Shown here one piece after another: positions 8,761 to 18,324 of a stretch of 64,000 nt of DNA (the first letter of the stretch is position 1; every line of letters begins with the position of its first letter). This stretch comes from Bacilli bacterium. GTDB taxonomy: Bacteria > Bacillota_I > Bacilli_A > RF39 > UBA660. The DNA is taken from assembly GCA_017627015.1 (NCBI GenBank), contig JAGAHP010000017.1, positions 6,823-70,822 of the forward strand, written 5' to 3'. The translations under genes were made by a program, and so were the position numbers. The notes below the pieces were generated by a model, which did no database searches, had not been told where the DNA came from, and saw only the letters and a list, made by a program, of their open reading frames with translations.

Positions 8761-9468
8761 ATGAATAAAGAGGTAGAATTATTTGAAGAATATACACATT
8801 CTTTTGATTTGGGTGTTCCAGAAATAAATATGAAGTACGAGCATACATACCGAGTCATGGATTATTCAGAAGAAATAGCTAAATCATTAAATTTAGATGA
8901 GAAAGAAGTCACAAGAGCTAAGATTTGTGGTTTGTTTCATGATTTAGGTAGATTTCCTCAATTTAAGGAATATAAAACTTATAGAGATGAAGATTCATTT
9001 GATCATGGAGATAAATCTGAAGAAATATTAAAAGAGTTAAATTATAATGATGATATAGTCTTAAAAGCAGTTAAGTATCATAATAAAAAAGAAGTACCTA
9101 ATTTTGATGAGTTAACTAATATGCATTGTAATATAGTTAGAGATGCAGATAAATTAGATATAATAGATATGCAAATTAACGAATTAGACAGATATGATTA
9201 TAAATACCCATTAGATATTTTAGATAATTTTAAGAAACATACATTATTAGATAATCATTATGCTGATTCAAAATTTATTTTATTAATAAGAATGCTTTGT
9301 TTTATATTTGATATTAATTATAAAAGAACTATAGAAATAATAATTGAAAAAGGGATTATAGAAAGAAAAATGGATATTTTAAGAAAAAATATCGATAATG
9401 AAAATGTAGATTATATAGAAAAAGAAATAAAAAATTATATTAAAGAAAGGTTTGATGTTATATGTTAG
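8761..9468 (+). CDS. HD-domain metal-dependent phosphohydrolase
   Basis: 235 residues. HD superfamily ligands are in order: H in YEHTYRV (about 29), HD in CGLFHDLGRF (about 60-61), H in DHGDKSEE (about 81), H in VKYHNKKE (about 102) and D in VRDADKLD (about 124). The family hydrolyses phosphoesters of nucleotides or (p)ppGpp-like and cyclic nucleotides; the substrate here cannot be told. It is the first gene after the T-box (RBS AGGAGGTATAAA) and overlaps valS by 7 bp, so its expression should rise when charged tRNA-Val falls. That placement suggests a link to amino-acid starvation or nucleotide signalling, which is inference. Confidence 0.88.
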   Translation: MNKEVELFEEYTHSFDLGVPEINMKYEHTYRVMDYSEEIAKSLNLDEKEVTRAKICGLFHDLGRFPQFKEYKTYRDEDSFDHGDKSEEILKELNYNDDIVLKAVKYHNKKEVPNFDELTNMHCNIVRDADKLDIIDMQINELDRYDYKYPLDILDNFKKHTLLDNHYADSKFILLIRMLCFIFDINYKRTIEIIIEKGIIERKMDILRKNIDNENVDYIEKEIKNYIKERFDVIC

Positions 9469-12032
9469 AAACAAAATATGATCACAAAAAAGTTGAATCT
9501 AATAAATACGAAAATTGGAAAGAAAAAGGATATTTTAAATGTGGTGATACATCTAAAGAACCATTTACTATTATCCTTCCTCCACCAAATGTTACAGGTA
9601 AATTACATTTAGGCCATGCTTGGGATGTATCTATTCAAGATATAGTTGCTAGATTCAAAAGAATGGATGGATATGATGTTTTATGGGTACCAGGTACAGA
9701 TCATGCAGCTATTGCTACAGAAGCAAAAGTTGTTAAGAAACTTAAGTCTGAAGGTATAAATAAATACGAATTAGGAAGAGAAAAGTTCCTAGAGGCATGT
9801 TGGGATTGGACTCGTGAATATGGAGGAAATATAAGAGGAGAATGGGCTCATATGGGTTGTTCTCTTGATTACACTAAAGAAAGATTTACTTTAGATGAAT
9901 ACTCAGTTAATGCAGTTAATAAAGTGTTCATAGAGATGTTTAATAAAGGATTAATTTATAAAGGTAAAAGAATAATAAATTGGGATCCTGAAGCTAAAAC
10001 AGCTCTATCTAATGAAGAAGTTATATATAAAGATACTAAGGGTGCTTTTTATCATATTAAATATTATATAGAAGGAACAGAAGATTATTTAGATGTTGCG
10101 ACAACTAGACCAGAAACATTATTTGGTGATACAGCAGTTGCGGTTAATCCAAAAGATCCTAGATATAAAGATTTAATTGGTAAGAATGTTATTGTACCTA
10201 TAGTAGATAGAGTTGTTCCTATTATTGGAGATATGCACGCTGATATGGAAAAAGGTACTGGTGTTGTTAAAATAACTCCTGCTCATGATCCTAACGATTT
10301 CGAAGTAGGTAATAGACATAATCTAGAACGCATTGTTATTATGGATGAAACAGCTCACATGAACGAAGAAACTGGAAAATATAATGGTTACGATAGATTT
10401 GAATGTAGAACTGAATTATTAAAAGAATTAGAAGATAAAGAACTATTAATAGAAATAGAAGATATAGTTCACTCAGTTGGTTACTCTGAAAGAACAGATG
10501 CTATGGTTGAACCATATTTATCAGAACAATGGTTTGTTAAAATGGATCAAATATCTAAAGATTTAATAGATATGCAAAATGATAAAGATATGAAAGTTAA
10601 TTTTTATCCTAATAGATATAATAAAACTATTATTCAAAAAGCTGAAGAGTGTTATGACTGGTGTATATCTAGACAACTATGGTGGGGTATTAGAATACCA
10701 GTATGGTATAAAGATGATGAAATGGTTGCGTCAGTAGAATCTCCAGGTGAAGGATGGGTACAAGATCCAAACGTATTAGATACTTGGTTCTCATCTGCTT
10801 TATGGCCATTTTCTACATTAGGTTGGGGAATGGAAGATAAAACTTTATTTGAAAGATATTTCCCAACAAACTTTATGTCTACTGGTTACGATATTATATT
10901 CTTCTGGGTATTTAGAATGATGTTCCAAGCAGAGCAGTTTACTGGTAAAAATCCATTTAAAGATTGTTATATGCATGGTCTAATTAGAGCTAAAGACGGA
11001 AGAAAAATGAGTAAATCATTAGGTAATGGTGTAGAACCAATAGATATGGTAGAAAAGTATGGTGCAGATTCATTAAGATACTATTTAACAACTAATTCTG
11101 CTCCAGGATTAGATTTAAGATTTGATGAGGATAAACTTACATCTACATGGAATTTTATTAATAAAATATGGAATGCATCTAGATTTACTTTAATGAATAT
11201 AGAAGATATTAAAGAAATTAAATTTGATAATTTAACATTTAGTGATAAATGGATACTAACTAAATTTAATAGTACAGTAAAACAAGTACGTAAAAACATG
11301 GAAAAGTATGAATTTCAAAATGTAGGTACTGAATTATATGACTTTATTTGGTCTGATTTCTGTGATGGATATATAGAATTTAGTAAATTTAATAGTGATA
11401 ATATTGGAACTAAGAGTACATTACTATATGTATTAACTGGTATATTAAAGATGCTTCATCCATTTATGCCGTTTGTTACAGAAGAAATATATCAAATGTT
11501 ACCAATTAAAGATGCAGAAAGTATAATGATTAGTTCTTATCCTATATATGATAAAAAATTAGATTTTAAAGATACACTTGATTTAATGGAATGTGTTAGA
11601 GAATTTATAACAAAAGTAAGAACATTTAAGAAAGACAATAATATAGGAAAAGATTGTAAATATACATTTAGATGTTCAGGTGATAAAGAAATAGAAGATT
11701 TAATATGTAATATATTAAAATTAGATATTAAAAATATTGCTTATCAAGAGGAAATAGACACATTAGAAAAATTAACTGTAGACTATAACAATAATAATTT
11801 TAAAGCTAATATAGAATTCTATTATACTATTTCTGAAGAAGATAGAGAAAAAGAAAGAGAACTATTAACTAAACAAAAAGAAGTACTAGAATCACAAATA
11901 GCAAGAAGAGAAAAACTATTAAGTAATCCTGGGTATGTTAATAACGCACCAAAAGAACTAGTTGATGAAGAAAAAAATAAATTAGCGCAAGAAAAAGAAG
12001 AACTTGAAACAGTTCTTTGGAAATTAAAATAA
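9462..12032 (+). CDS. valS: Valyl-tRNA synthetase
   Basis: Class I synthetase that charges tRNA-Val. 856 residues, normal length. The HIGH-like signature is in PPPNVTGKLHLGHAWD (about 40-55) and the KMSKS loop in RKMSKSLGNG (about 515-524). Between them lies the CP1 editing domain with TTRPETLFGDTAV and the GTGVVKITPAHD segment. The C-terminus is the coiled coil expected for ValS (about 790-856). It follows the HD gene with a 7-bp overlap under the same T-box leader. In B. subtilis valS also has a T-box and also follows spoVID-ysxE. Confidence 0.98.
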   Translation: MLETKYDHKKVESNKYENWKEKGYFKCGDTSKEPFTIILPPPNVTGKLHLGHAWDVSIQDIVARFKRMDGYDVLWVPGTDHAAIATEAKVVKKLKSEGINKYELGREKFLEACWDWTREYGGNIRGEWAHMGCSLDYTKERFTLDEYSVNAVNKVFIEMFNKGLIYKGKRIINWDPEAKTALSNEEVIYKDTKGAFYHIKYYIEGTEDYLDVATTRPETLFGDTAVAVNPKDPRYKDLIGKNVIVPIVDRVVPIIGDMHADMEKGTGVVKITPAHDPNDFEVGNRHNLERIVIMDETAHMNEETGKYNGYDRFECRTELLKELEDKELLIEIEDIVHSVGYSERTDAMVEPYLSEQWFVKMDQISKDLIDMQNDKDMKVNFYPNRYNKTIIQKAEECYDWCISRQLWWGIRIPVWYKDDEMVASVESPGEGWVQDPNVLDTWFSSALWPFSTLGWGMEDKTLFERYFPTNFMSTGYDIIFFWVFRMMFQAEQFTGKNPFKDCYMHGLIRAKDGRKMSKSLGNGVEPIDMVEKYGADSLRYYLTTNSAPGLDLRFDEDKLTSTWNFINKIWNASRFTLMNIEDIKEIKFDNLTFSDKWILTKFNSTVKQVRKNMEKYEFQNVGTELYDFIWSDFCDGYIEFSKFNSDNIGTKSTLLYVLTGILKMLHPFMPFVTEEIYQMLPIKDAESIMISSYPIYDKKLDFKDTLDLMECVREFITKVRTFKKDNNIGKDCKYTFRCSGDKEIEDLICNILKLDIKNIAYQEEIDTLEKLTVDYNNNNFKANIEFYYTISEEDREKERELLTKQKEVLESQIARREKLLSNPGYVNNAPKELVDEEKNKLAQEKEELETVLWKLK

Positions 12033-12062
12033 AAAAATGACTATTATTTAGTCATTTTTTTT
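12032..12062. terminator. Bidirectional terminator between valS and the - strand gene
   Basis: AATGACTA pairs with TAGTCATT, flanked by A-runs on one side and T-runs on the other, so it can terminate transcripts from both convergent genes. Confidence 0.8.
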
Positions 12063-12925
12063 ATTTTTGTTTTTATATTATCTAGCTCTGAATCGGAGTC
12101 AGTATATAATTCTTTTCTACAAGATTTATAATACTCATTATATCCTTCGTAACCAGATGCATTTATATATTTTATAAAATTTTCAGACGATCCAATTTCT
12201 GAACCATCAAATTCTAATGATTTAAAAGTATTAGTTACTATTCTATGATATGTAGGATTATTTGTTCTACCAAAGTTTTTATATAAAGTAAATGCTGCTA
12301 ATTCTGGATTATCAGAATGCTCAATATAACTAGCTATATCACTATAATCTATATATGTATATTCATGATCGGCTGATTTTTCTTCTTCTAATGTTTCTAC
12401 AACAACACCGTTTTGATATACTAAATTACCAATTCTAGTATATGTAGCATTATCAACAACTTTTTCTAAATCTTCAGCATATTTTTCTGTTTTATTACTA
12501 ACTATTGCTTCATGATTACAATATACTGCTGTAACAGAAACAGCAGATAATGCTAATGCTGTTGCTAAGCCTATAACAGTTGCAGCAAAGTAATTTCTTT
12601 TTGGTTTTCTAATAACACTTTCTTTTTTTACTTCATTAGAACATATTTCATCATCATCTTCTAATTCTGATTCAATATTAACTAATTCTTCGTTATGATC
12701 AGCATAATTATTTATATATTCTTTACTAGAATTTGCCATCATATCTAGTCTTTCTTGAACTGAACAATTGATCTTGTTACCATTCATATCATAACCGGAT
12801 TTAATTTGGTCCATTTCGTTAATATGATTTTTAGTTGCTAAGTCAATTTCACGTTCAGCACCAGCTATTTTTAACTTTAAATTAGCTGTGTGTTCTAATT
12901 CATTATATGTTTTAATTTTTGACAT
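12044..12925 (-). CDS. Single-pass membrane protein, unknown
   Basis: 293 residues, not recognised. An acidic, helical N-terminal region (about 1-105) is followed by a basic stretch (IRKPKRN), one Ala/Val-rich membrane segment (about 112-130) and an extracytoplasmic C-terminal part (about 135-293) of mixed composition. The positive charges before the TM predict a cytosolic N-terminus. It is a lone gene with its own near-consensus promoter and AAGGGGGC RBS, converging on valS. Confidence 0.7.
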   Translation of the reverse strand: MSKIKTYNELEHTANLKLKIAGAEREIDLATKNHINEMDQIKSGYDMNGNKINCSVQERLDMMANSSKEYINNYADHNEELVNIESELEDDDEICSNEVKKESVIRKPKRNYFAATVIGLATALALSAVSVTAVYCNHEAIVSNKTEKYAEDLEKVVDNATYTRIGNLVYQNGVVVETLEEEKSADHEYTYIDYSDIASYIEHSDNPELAAFTLYKNFGRTNNPTYHRIVTNTFKSLEFDGSEIGSSENFIKYINASGYEGYNEYYKSCRKELYTDSDSELDNIKTKIKKMTK

Positions 12926-12953
12926 AAAATAGCCCCCTTTTTTGAGCGAGAAT

Positions 12954-12982
12954 AATATACCATAACTCTATATTTTTGTCAA
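12954..12982 (-). promoter_or_regulatory. Promoter of the 12044-12925 gene
   Basis: Reading the - strand: TTGACA (12982-12977), 17-bp spacer, TATATT (12959-12954). Confidence 0.75.
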
Positions 12983-13004
12983 ATTTTAAAAGGGTTTTTA
13001 TATA

Positions 13005-13034
13005 TTGAAATATAATATAATTAAGTGGTATAAT
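13005..13034 (+). promoter_or_regulatory. Promoter of the zinc-ribbon membrane protein
   Basis: TTGAAA (13005-13010), 18-bp spacer, TATAAT (13029-13034). It lies back-to-back with the promoter on the other strand and rules out a start codon at 13005 for the gene downstream. Confidence 0.6.
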
Positions 13035-13052
13035 CAATATAGAGGTGATTAT

Positions 13053-15356
13053 ATGAATTATTGTACAAATTGTGGTACAAAATTAAAATCAGATACTAAT
13101 TATTGCACCAAGTGTGGTGTGAAAGTAGGAAAGGGGGTTAAACCAGTAAAAAAAGGTACAGATAATACTAAATTAATTCTTATTTTAGGTATATTTTTAG
13201 TATTGTTTTCTACATTTGTTTTAGGTATTATTACTTGGAAAAATTTAAATGAAATATTAAGAATTTGTTTCTTTGGATTTGAAACTATACTATTTTTTGT
13301 ATTGTCTTTTATTCTTAAAAAGATCGATAGTAAGATAGACAGAGTATTTTTTATAATTGGATTAATATTTATACCTTATACGCTTACTTTATTACCTTAT
13401 TATGGTCTATTACCAAGTTATTTTAATGTAGGCGCAGGATTATATATATATTTAGCTTTATTATATTTAATAATAACAGTTCTTTATTTTACAATTAATA
13501 TCAAATTTAAAAGCAAATTTGTTAATGTATTGCTATTAATATCATTACTTGTATCATTTATAAATATTGGTTTATTTATAGATAAGGGACAATCTATTAT
13601 TGCTTTATTAATACTTTTATATTTAATAGTTATTTATTTTTTAAGCTATATAAATATATTTGGAAATACATTTAAGAAAATAGTTAAAGTATTTACAACA
13701 ATAATGTTATTAATTATAGTTCCATATTTAATGTGGGTATTTATTTTATATAATGAATCAAATTTTAATAAGATTTTAAATATAATTACAACGGTATTAT
13801 ATCTAATATTTGGTTATTTTAAATTATATAAAGAAAATAGTAAACTATTAGAGGTAGTTTTACCAATTTCATATGTATTAATAACTCATGCATTGATATT
13901 ATGTTTATTAAATAATTATTCTGATATAGATGCTTATGTATTAAGTTCAGTATCTATACTCTTATCAGTAATTTCTGTATTATTTAATAAAAAACTATTT
14001 AGTTTAATGACTACTATATTCTCATATATAAGTTTAGGATTAATAATTACTATTTATATGATAGATTCTGGTGGAATTTCATTAATTGTATTATCGTTAT
14101 ATTTACTTATGTATAATATTTTTAATATTATTTCAAAGAACGCAAGTGTAGGGCACTATTTTATACCAATTACAATATTCTCTATTGTATTAGGTATATT
14201 AAATGAATTCTTTGATATACAATTTATATATGTTTTATTAATATCAAATGTAGTATTTATATTAATATATATAACACTAAAATTGTTTAACAATAAATAT
14301 GCTTTAACATATTATATTACAGCTTTTACACTATCAATTTTATCAATATTTGATATAAATACAACAAAATTATTTGTATTTAATGTTGATTTATTTATTA
14401 ATATCTGTATATTTATTGAATTATATGTCGTATTTATTTTGTCTAAAATATTTAAAGAACAAATACCATTTTCTGTTATTTCGTTTGTATTTTTAAATAT
14501 TGCCTCTTTAGTAATATTTGAAGAACCTTATTATGGTTTATTAACTATATCAGGATTAACTCTAGTATTAAGCTTAATTATAAATATGATTAATAAAATA
14601 AATTTAAAACCATATATTATTTATAGTCAGATTACTTTATTTATTATTACATTAATAAATTCGTTTGATTATTCTGTAGTAGCATTAATAATAAATGTGT
14701 TACTATATGTATTAGCATATATTAGTATTATAAAATATAACAATAATAAAGTATGGAGAATATTCTATATAATTATTGGATTTATTTCTATATATAAAAT
14801 ATTTGGTGTTATATTTGGGGTACCTACAATCGCAGCATTAATATCTATTATAGTTATAATAATTGCGATAGTTATTATGTATTTACTTGATGTTGAAAAC
14901 AAATTAACTTTAACATTTATTTCATTTGCGGTTTTAATACCATATTATAATTTAGTTTCATTAGAATTTAGTAATTTTGATGAATTATATGTATTACCAT
15001 TTGTAATTTATACATTTGCATTTACTGAAGTAGTTAGTTTTAAAGATGAAACTAATAAAAAATTAACAACAATAATACCAATATCAGTATTAAGTATATT
15101 TATAATTTCATTTAGTAATAATGTACCATCTATTATATTTGATGTTATTTATTCATTATTATTAATAATGTTAGGTTTATATAGAAAATATAGTTATTTT
15201 ATATATTTTGGTGTTATTTTAATAGTATTAACAGTACTTATTCAATTATTTACTATACTAGATAGTATTGCGGTAGTAATCGCATTAATTATACTTGGAT
15301 TTATATTAATTGGAATAGGTGTATACTTAGAGATTAAGAAGAATAATAAGCAATGA
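13053..15356 (+). CDS. Zinc-ribbon polytopic membrane protein, unknown
   Basis: 767 residues. An N-terminal zinc ribbon with two CxxC knuckles (YCTNCGTKL and YCTKCGVK, residues 3-19) is followed by a Lys-rich linker. About 20 hydrophobic segments then fill the rest of the protein (about 40-760). The start at 13053 is chosen because AGAGGTGATTAT precedes this ATG and because a longer frame would begin inside the promoter. Similar zinc-ribbon plus many-TM proteins occur in low-GC Bacillota without assigned function; a DUF2157-like assignment is possible but not shown. Single gene, ended by a terminator. Confidence 0.8.
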   Translation: MNYCTNCGTKLKSDTNYCTKCGVKVGKGVKPVKKGTDNTKLILILGIFLVLFSTFVLGIITWKNLNEILRICFFGFETILFFVLSFILKKIDSKIDRVFFIIGLIFIPYTLTLLPYYGLLPSYFNVGAGLYIYLALLYLIITVLYFTINIKFKSKFVNVLLLISLLVSFINIGLFIDKGQSIIALLILLYLIVIYFLSYINIFGNTFKKIVKVFTTIMLLIIVPYLMWVFILYNESNFNKILNIITTVLYLIFGYFKLYKENSKLLEVVLPISYVLITHALILCLLNNYSDIDAYVLSSVSILLSVISVLFNKKLFSLMTTIFSYISLGLIITIYMIDSGGISLIVLSLYLLMYNIFNIISKNASVGHYFIPITIFSIVLGILNEFFDIQFIYVLLISNVVFILIYITLKLFNNKYALTYYITAFTLSILSIFDINTTKLFVFNVDLFINICIFIELYVVFILSKIFKEQIPFSVISFVFLNIASLVIFEEPYYGLLTISGLTLVLSLIINMINKINLKPYIIYSQITLFIITLINSFDYSVVALIINVLLYVLAYISIIKYNNNKVWRIFYIIIGFISIYKIFGVIFGVPTIAALISIIVIIIAIVIMYLLDVENKLTLTFISFAVLIPYYNLVSLEFSNFDELYVLPFVIYTFAFTEVVSFKDETNKKLTTIIPISVLSIFIISFSNNVPSIIFDVIYSLLLIMLGLYRKYSYFIYFGVILIVLTVLIQLFTILDSIAVVIALIILGFILIGIGVYLEIKKNNKQ

Positions 15357-15373
15357 TTTCGTTGCTTTTTTTC
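15350..15373 (+). terminator. Terminator after the zinc-ribbon gene
   Basis: AGCAA pairs with TTGCT across a short loop that contains the stop codon, followed by a T-run. Confidence 0.6.
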
Positions 15374-15391
15374 TTTTTATTATGATATAAT
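15362..15391 (+). promoter_or_regulatory. Promoter of proS, extended -10
   Basis: TGATATAAT (15383-15391) is an extended -10. TTGCTT at 15362-15367 is a weak -35 at 18 bp and overlaps the preceding terminator. Confidence 0.5.
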
Positions 15392-15414
15392 AATCATGAA
15401 AAAGGGATGAATTT

Positions 15415-17118
15415 ATGAGACTAAAAAATAGTTATTTTTATAGTGTTAGAGAAAATGTTAAAGATGAAGATTCTATAAGTGGTAATTTACTTGTAAGAGG
15501 TAGTTTTATTAAAAAAACTTCTTCAGGTATTTATATGTATTTACCATTAGGATTAAAAGTCTTAAAAAATATAGAAAATATAGTTAGAGAAGAAATGGAT
15601 AACTCCGGATCTGAAGAAGTTATGATGCCTGCACTTATTAGTGAAGAGTATTTTGAAAAATCAGGTAGAAATAATGCTTTTGGTAAGGAAATGTTTAGAT
15701 TAGAAGATAGATTTAATAAAAAATATGCTTTAGGTCCAACACATGAAGAATTATTTGCGCTTGCAGGTACTATGAAAGTTAGATCTTTTAAAGATTTACC
15801 ATTCAATTTATATCAAATTCAAACTAAATATAGAGATGAAGCAAGAGCAAGATATGGTCTAATTAGAGTAAGAGAATTTTTAATGAAAGATGCATATTCT
15901 TTTGATAAAGATGAAAAAGGATTAGAAGATAGTTATAATACTATGTACAATACTTATAAAAAAATATTTGGAAGACTTAAAATAAATTACAAAGTAGTTA
16001 AAGCTGATACTGGCAAAATGGGAGGATCTTTATCAGAGGAATTTCAAGCTGTAACAGATATCGGTGAAGATACAATAGTTCTTTGTGATAAATGTGATTT
16101 TGCATCTAATATAGAAGTATGTTCATCTATGATAATGGAAACTGAATCTAAAGAAAAAAATTTAGAAAAAGATTTAATATATACGCCTGACGCTAAAACA
16201 ATAGAAGAAGTAAGTAATTATTTAAATGAAACTAGGAATAAATTTGTTAAAACATTAATTTATAAAATAGATAATAAGTTATATGCAGTTTTAATAAAAG
16301 GTGATTCTACTGTTAATGAAGATAAACTTGCGAAAGTTATGAATGCTGAAAATGTTGAGGTTGCTTCTCCTGAAGAAGTTAAAAAATATGTTAAAACAGA
16401 ACTTGGTTTTGTTGGACCAATTGATATAAATATTCCTATTATTATGGATAATGAAGTAGAAGTAATGGCCAATTTTATAGTAGGTTCTAATAAAAAGGAT
16501 TACCACTATAAAAATGTAAATATTAATGACTTTAATATAGATTATAAAGGTGATATAAGAAATGTAAAAGAAGGGGATGCTTGTCCAGAATGTGGTGGTA
16601 AATTATATTTCAAAAAAGGTATAGAGTGTGGTAATTTATTTAAACTTGGAACTAAGTATTCTGAAAAATATGATTTAAAATATTTAGATAAAGAAAATAA
16701 TTTAATACCAGTTCAAATGGGTAGTTATGGGATAGGTATAGGTAGATGTTTAGCGGCTATTGTTGAACAAAACAACGATGAAAATGGTATTATATGGCCT
16801 ATGTCAGTCGCACCTTATAAAGTTGCAATTGTAGTTATTGATACTCTAAATATAGATCAAATGGACGCTGCTAATCACTTGTATAAAGAATTACTTGACG
16901 CAGGTATTGAAACTATATTAGATGATAGGGATGTTAGACCAGGTGTTAAATTTAATGATTTAGATTTAATAGGTATTCCAATTAGAATTACTATTGGTAA
17001 AAAAATAATAGAGCATTTGGTAGAAGTAAAGAAAAGAAATGAAGAAGAAACATTTGAAAAATCTGTCTTTGATATTATTTATACTATTCAAGATATTATA
17101 GAAGAAGAAAGTATTTAA
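15415..17118 (+). CDS. proS: Prolyl-tRNA synthetase, bacterial type
   Basis: Class II synthetase, 567 residues, that charges tRNA-Pro. Motif 2 is in YRDEARARYGLIRVREFLMKD (about 138-158). An INS editing domain (YbaK-like, about 225-385) clears Ala-tRNA-Pro. Motif 3 with GSYGIGIGRCLAA is at about 440-452, followed by the anticodon-binding domain (about 470-567). Length and the internal editing domain identify the bacterial ProS form. The start is an ATG with AAAGGGATGAATTT upstream. In B. subtilis proS neighbours rseP and polC, so this location next to spoIIB-radC differs. Confidence 0.97.
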   Translation: MRLKNSYFYSVRENVKDEDSISGNLLVRGSFIKKTSSGIYMYLPLGLKVLKNIENIVREEMDNSGSEEVMMPALISEEYFEKSGRNNAFGKEMFRLEDRFNKKYALGPTHEELFALAGTMKVRSFKDLPFNLYQIQTKYRDEARARYGLIRVREFLMKDAYSFDKDEKGLEDSYNTMYNTYKKIFGRLKINYKVVKADTGKMGGSLSEEFQAVTDIGEDTIVLCDKCDFASNIEVCSSMIMETESKEKNLEKDLIYTPDAKTIEEVSNYLNETRNKFVKTLIYKIDNKLYAVLIKGDSTVNEDKLAKVMNAENVEVASPEEVKKYVKTELGFVGPIDINIPIIMDNEVEVMANFIVGSNKKDYHYKNVNINDFNIDYKGDIRNVKEGDACPECGGKLYFKKGIECGNLFKLGTKYSEKYDLKYLDKENNLIPVQMGSYGIGIGRCLAAIVEQNNDENGIIWPMSVAPYKVAIVVIDTLNIDQMDAANHLYKELLDAGIETILDDRDVRPGVKFNDLDLIGIPIRITIGKKIIEHLVEVKKRNEEETFEKSVFDIIYTIQDIIEEESI

Positions 17119-17133
17119 TTTCTTCTTTTTTTT
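17100..17133 (+). terminator. Terminator after proS
   Basis: AAGAAGAAA (17102-17110) pairs with TTTCTTCTT (17119-17127), followed by Ts that run into the next promoter region. Confidence 0.75.
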
Positions 17134-17164
17134 GACAATATTTTTAATATATAGGGCATATTAT
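17132..17164 (+). promoter_or_regulatory. Candidate promoter of the spoIIB-mre-spoIVF operon
   Basis: Two readings fit. A sigma-E-like one: CAATATT (17136-17142), 14-bp spacer, CATATTAT (17157-17164). A sigma-A one: TTGACA (17132-17137) with only a poor -10 at a 19-bp spacing (CATATT, 17157-17162). The two overlap. Confidence 0.4.
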
Positions 17165-17181
17165 TAGTAGTAGGTGATAAT

Positions 17182-17640
17182 ATGAATTATATAAAAAAAT
17201 CTTTTTTAATAATTATTCCAGTATTATTCGGAATTATATTAGGTAAATATATTTATAATATTTCAAACTTTAATACTAAAGAGGTATTTGATGAAACTTA
17301 TTCAGTTTATCTACTTCAATATGGTGTTTATAGTAATGAAGAAAATATGAAAAATAGTACAACTGAATTATCCAATTATTTTTATTTTAAAGATAAAAAA
17401 GGATACCATGTTATTATAGGTATTGTAAAAAATAAAAATAATTTAGAGAAAATAAGGGATTCTTATGAAATTACGTCGAATATATATTTAAAGGAGGTTA
17501 AGATTACTAATATGGAATTTTATGAGAATTTAGGTCAATATGATAATCTAATAAGTAAATCAAATGATAAAAATTTTATTATAAATGCTGAAAAACAAGT
17601 TTTAAGTAAATATGAAGAATTAGTATTAAATAATGGGTAA
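17182..17640 (+). CDS. spoIIB: SpoIIB-like membrane protein with SPOR-type domain
   Basis: 152 residues. One N-terminal membrane segment (about 7-26) is followed by a short linker and an SPOR-like domain (about 40-112): YLLQYGVYSNEENMKNS...KGYHVIIGIV. This matches the SPOR pattern 'vQvGaF.. .A..l...l' and suggests binding to denuded peptidoglycan at the septum. In B. subtilis SpoIIB, a SPOR protein, promotes septal peptidoglycan dissolution during engulfment and lies just upstream of maf-radC-mreBCD. Here the next genes are radC, mreC and mreD, with an 8-bp overlap into radC. The symbol rests on architecture and this gene order. Maf is missing. Confidence 0.7.
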   Translation: MNYIKKSFLIIIPVLFGIILGKYIYNISNFNTKEVFDETYSVYLLQYGVYSNEENMKNSTTELSNYFYFKDKKGYHVIIGIVKNKNNLEKIRDSYEITSNIYLKEVKITNMEFYENLGQYDNLISKSNDKNFIINAEKQVLSKYEELVLNNG

Positions 17641-18316
17641 TGTGTTAATAAAAGACTTACCACTATTAGAAAGACCTAGAGAAAGATTATATAAATATGG
17701 ACCAAGTAGTCTATCTAATGAAGAATTACTCTCTATTGTGCTTAAAAATGGTTATAAAAATAAATCTGTAAAAGAACTATCCGAAACATTATTAAAAGAA
17801 TTAAATGATATAACAGATTTAAAAGATATTTCAATAAATAACTTAGTAAATATTAAAGGAATAGGTAAAGTAAAAGCAATAACTTTAATCGCATCTATTG
17901 AACTAGGAAAAAGAGTATATGAACAAAAAGACATAATTAAAATAAAATTGGATTCTTCTAAATCTATATATGAATATATGAAACATGATTTGATTTATAA
18001 AAAACAAGAACATTTTTATTGTCTTTATTTAGATACAAAAAAATATCTTATAGAAAAGAAATTACTTTATATTGGTACTTTAAATAAATCTATTGTTCAT
18101 CCAAGAGAAGTATTTAAATATGCATATATACTTTCAGCAGATTCAATAATATGTATTCATAATCATCCAACTGGAGATATATTGCCATCAAATGACGATA
18201 TTATATTAACTAACAATCTAAAAGAAATCGGAAAAATAAACGGTATAAATGTTATAGATCATATAATTATTGGGAATAATAATTATTATAGTTTTTATGA
18301 TAATAATGATATGTAG
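17633..18316 (+). CDS. radC: RadC/YsxA JAB1-MPN domain protein
   Basis: 227 residues. An N-terminal RadC helix-hairpin-helix (about 20-80, VNIKGIGKVKAITLIAS) is followed by a JAMM metallo-domain (about 100-225) with IHNHPTGDILPSNDD, the HxHP...SxxD zinc motif. The RadC family is conserved, but its old role in recombination repair is not established. The start overlaps the end of spoIIB. In B. subtilis the same gene (ysxA) precedes mreBCD. Confidence 0.95.
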   Translation: MGNVLIKDLPLLERPRERLYKYGPSSLSNEELLSIVLKNGYKNKSVKELSETLLKELNDITDLKDISINNLVNIKGIGKVKAITLIASIELGKRVYEQKDIIKIKLDSSKSIYEYMKHDLIYKKQEHFYCLYLDTKKYLIEKKLLYIGTLNKSIVHPREVFKYAYILSADSIICIHNHPTGDILPSNDDIILTNNLKEIGKINGINVIDHIIIGNNNYYSFYDNNDM

Positions 18317-18324
18317 GTGATTAT

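Noticed and set aside
13005..13052. Upstream start for the zinc-ribbon protein
   Set aside because: It falls in a plausible promoter and lacks an RBS, while the ATG at 13053 has AGAGGTGATTAT and begins the zinc ribbon.
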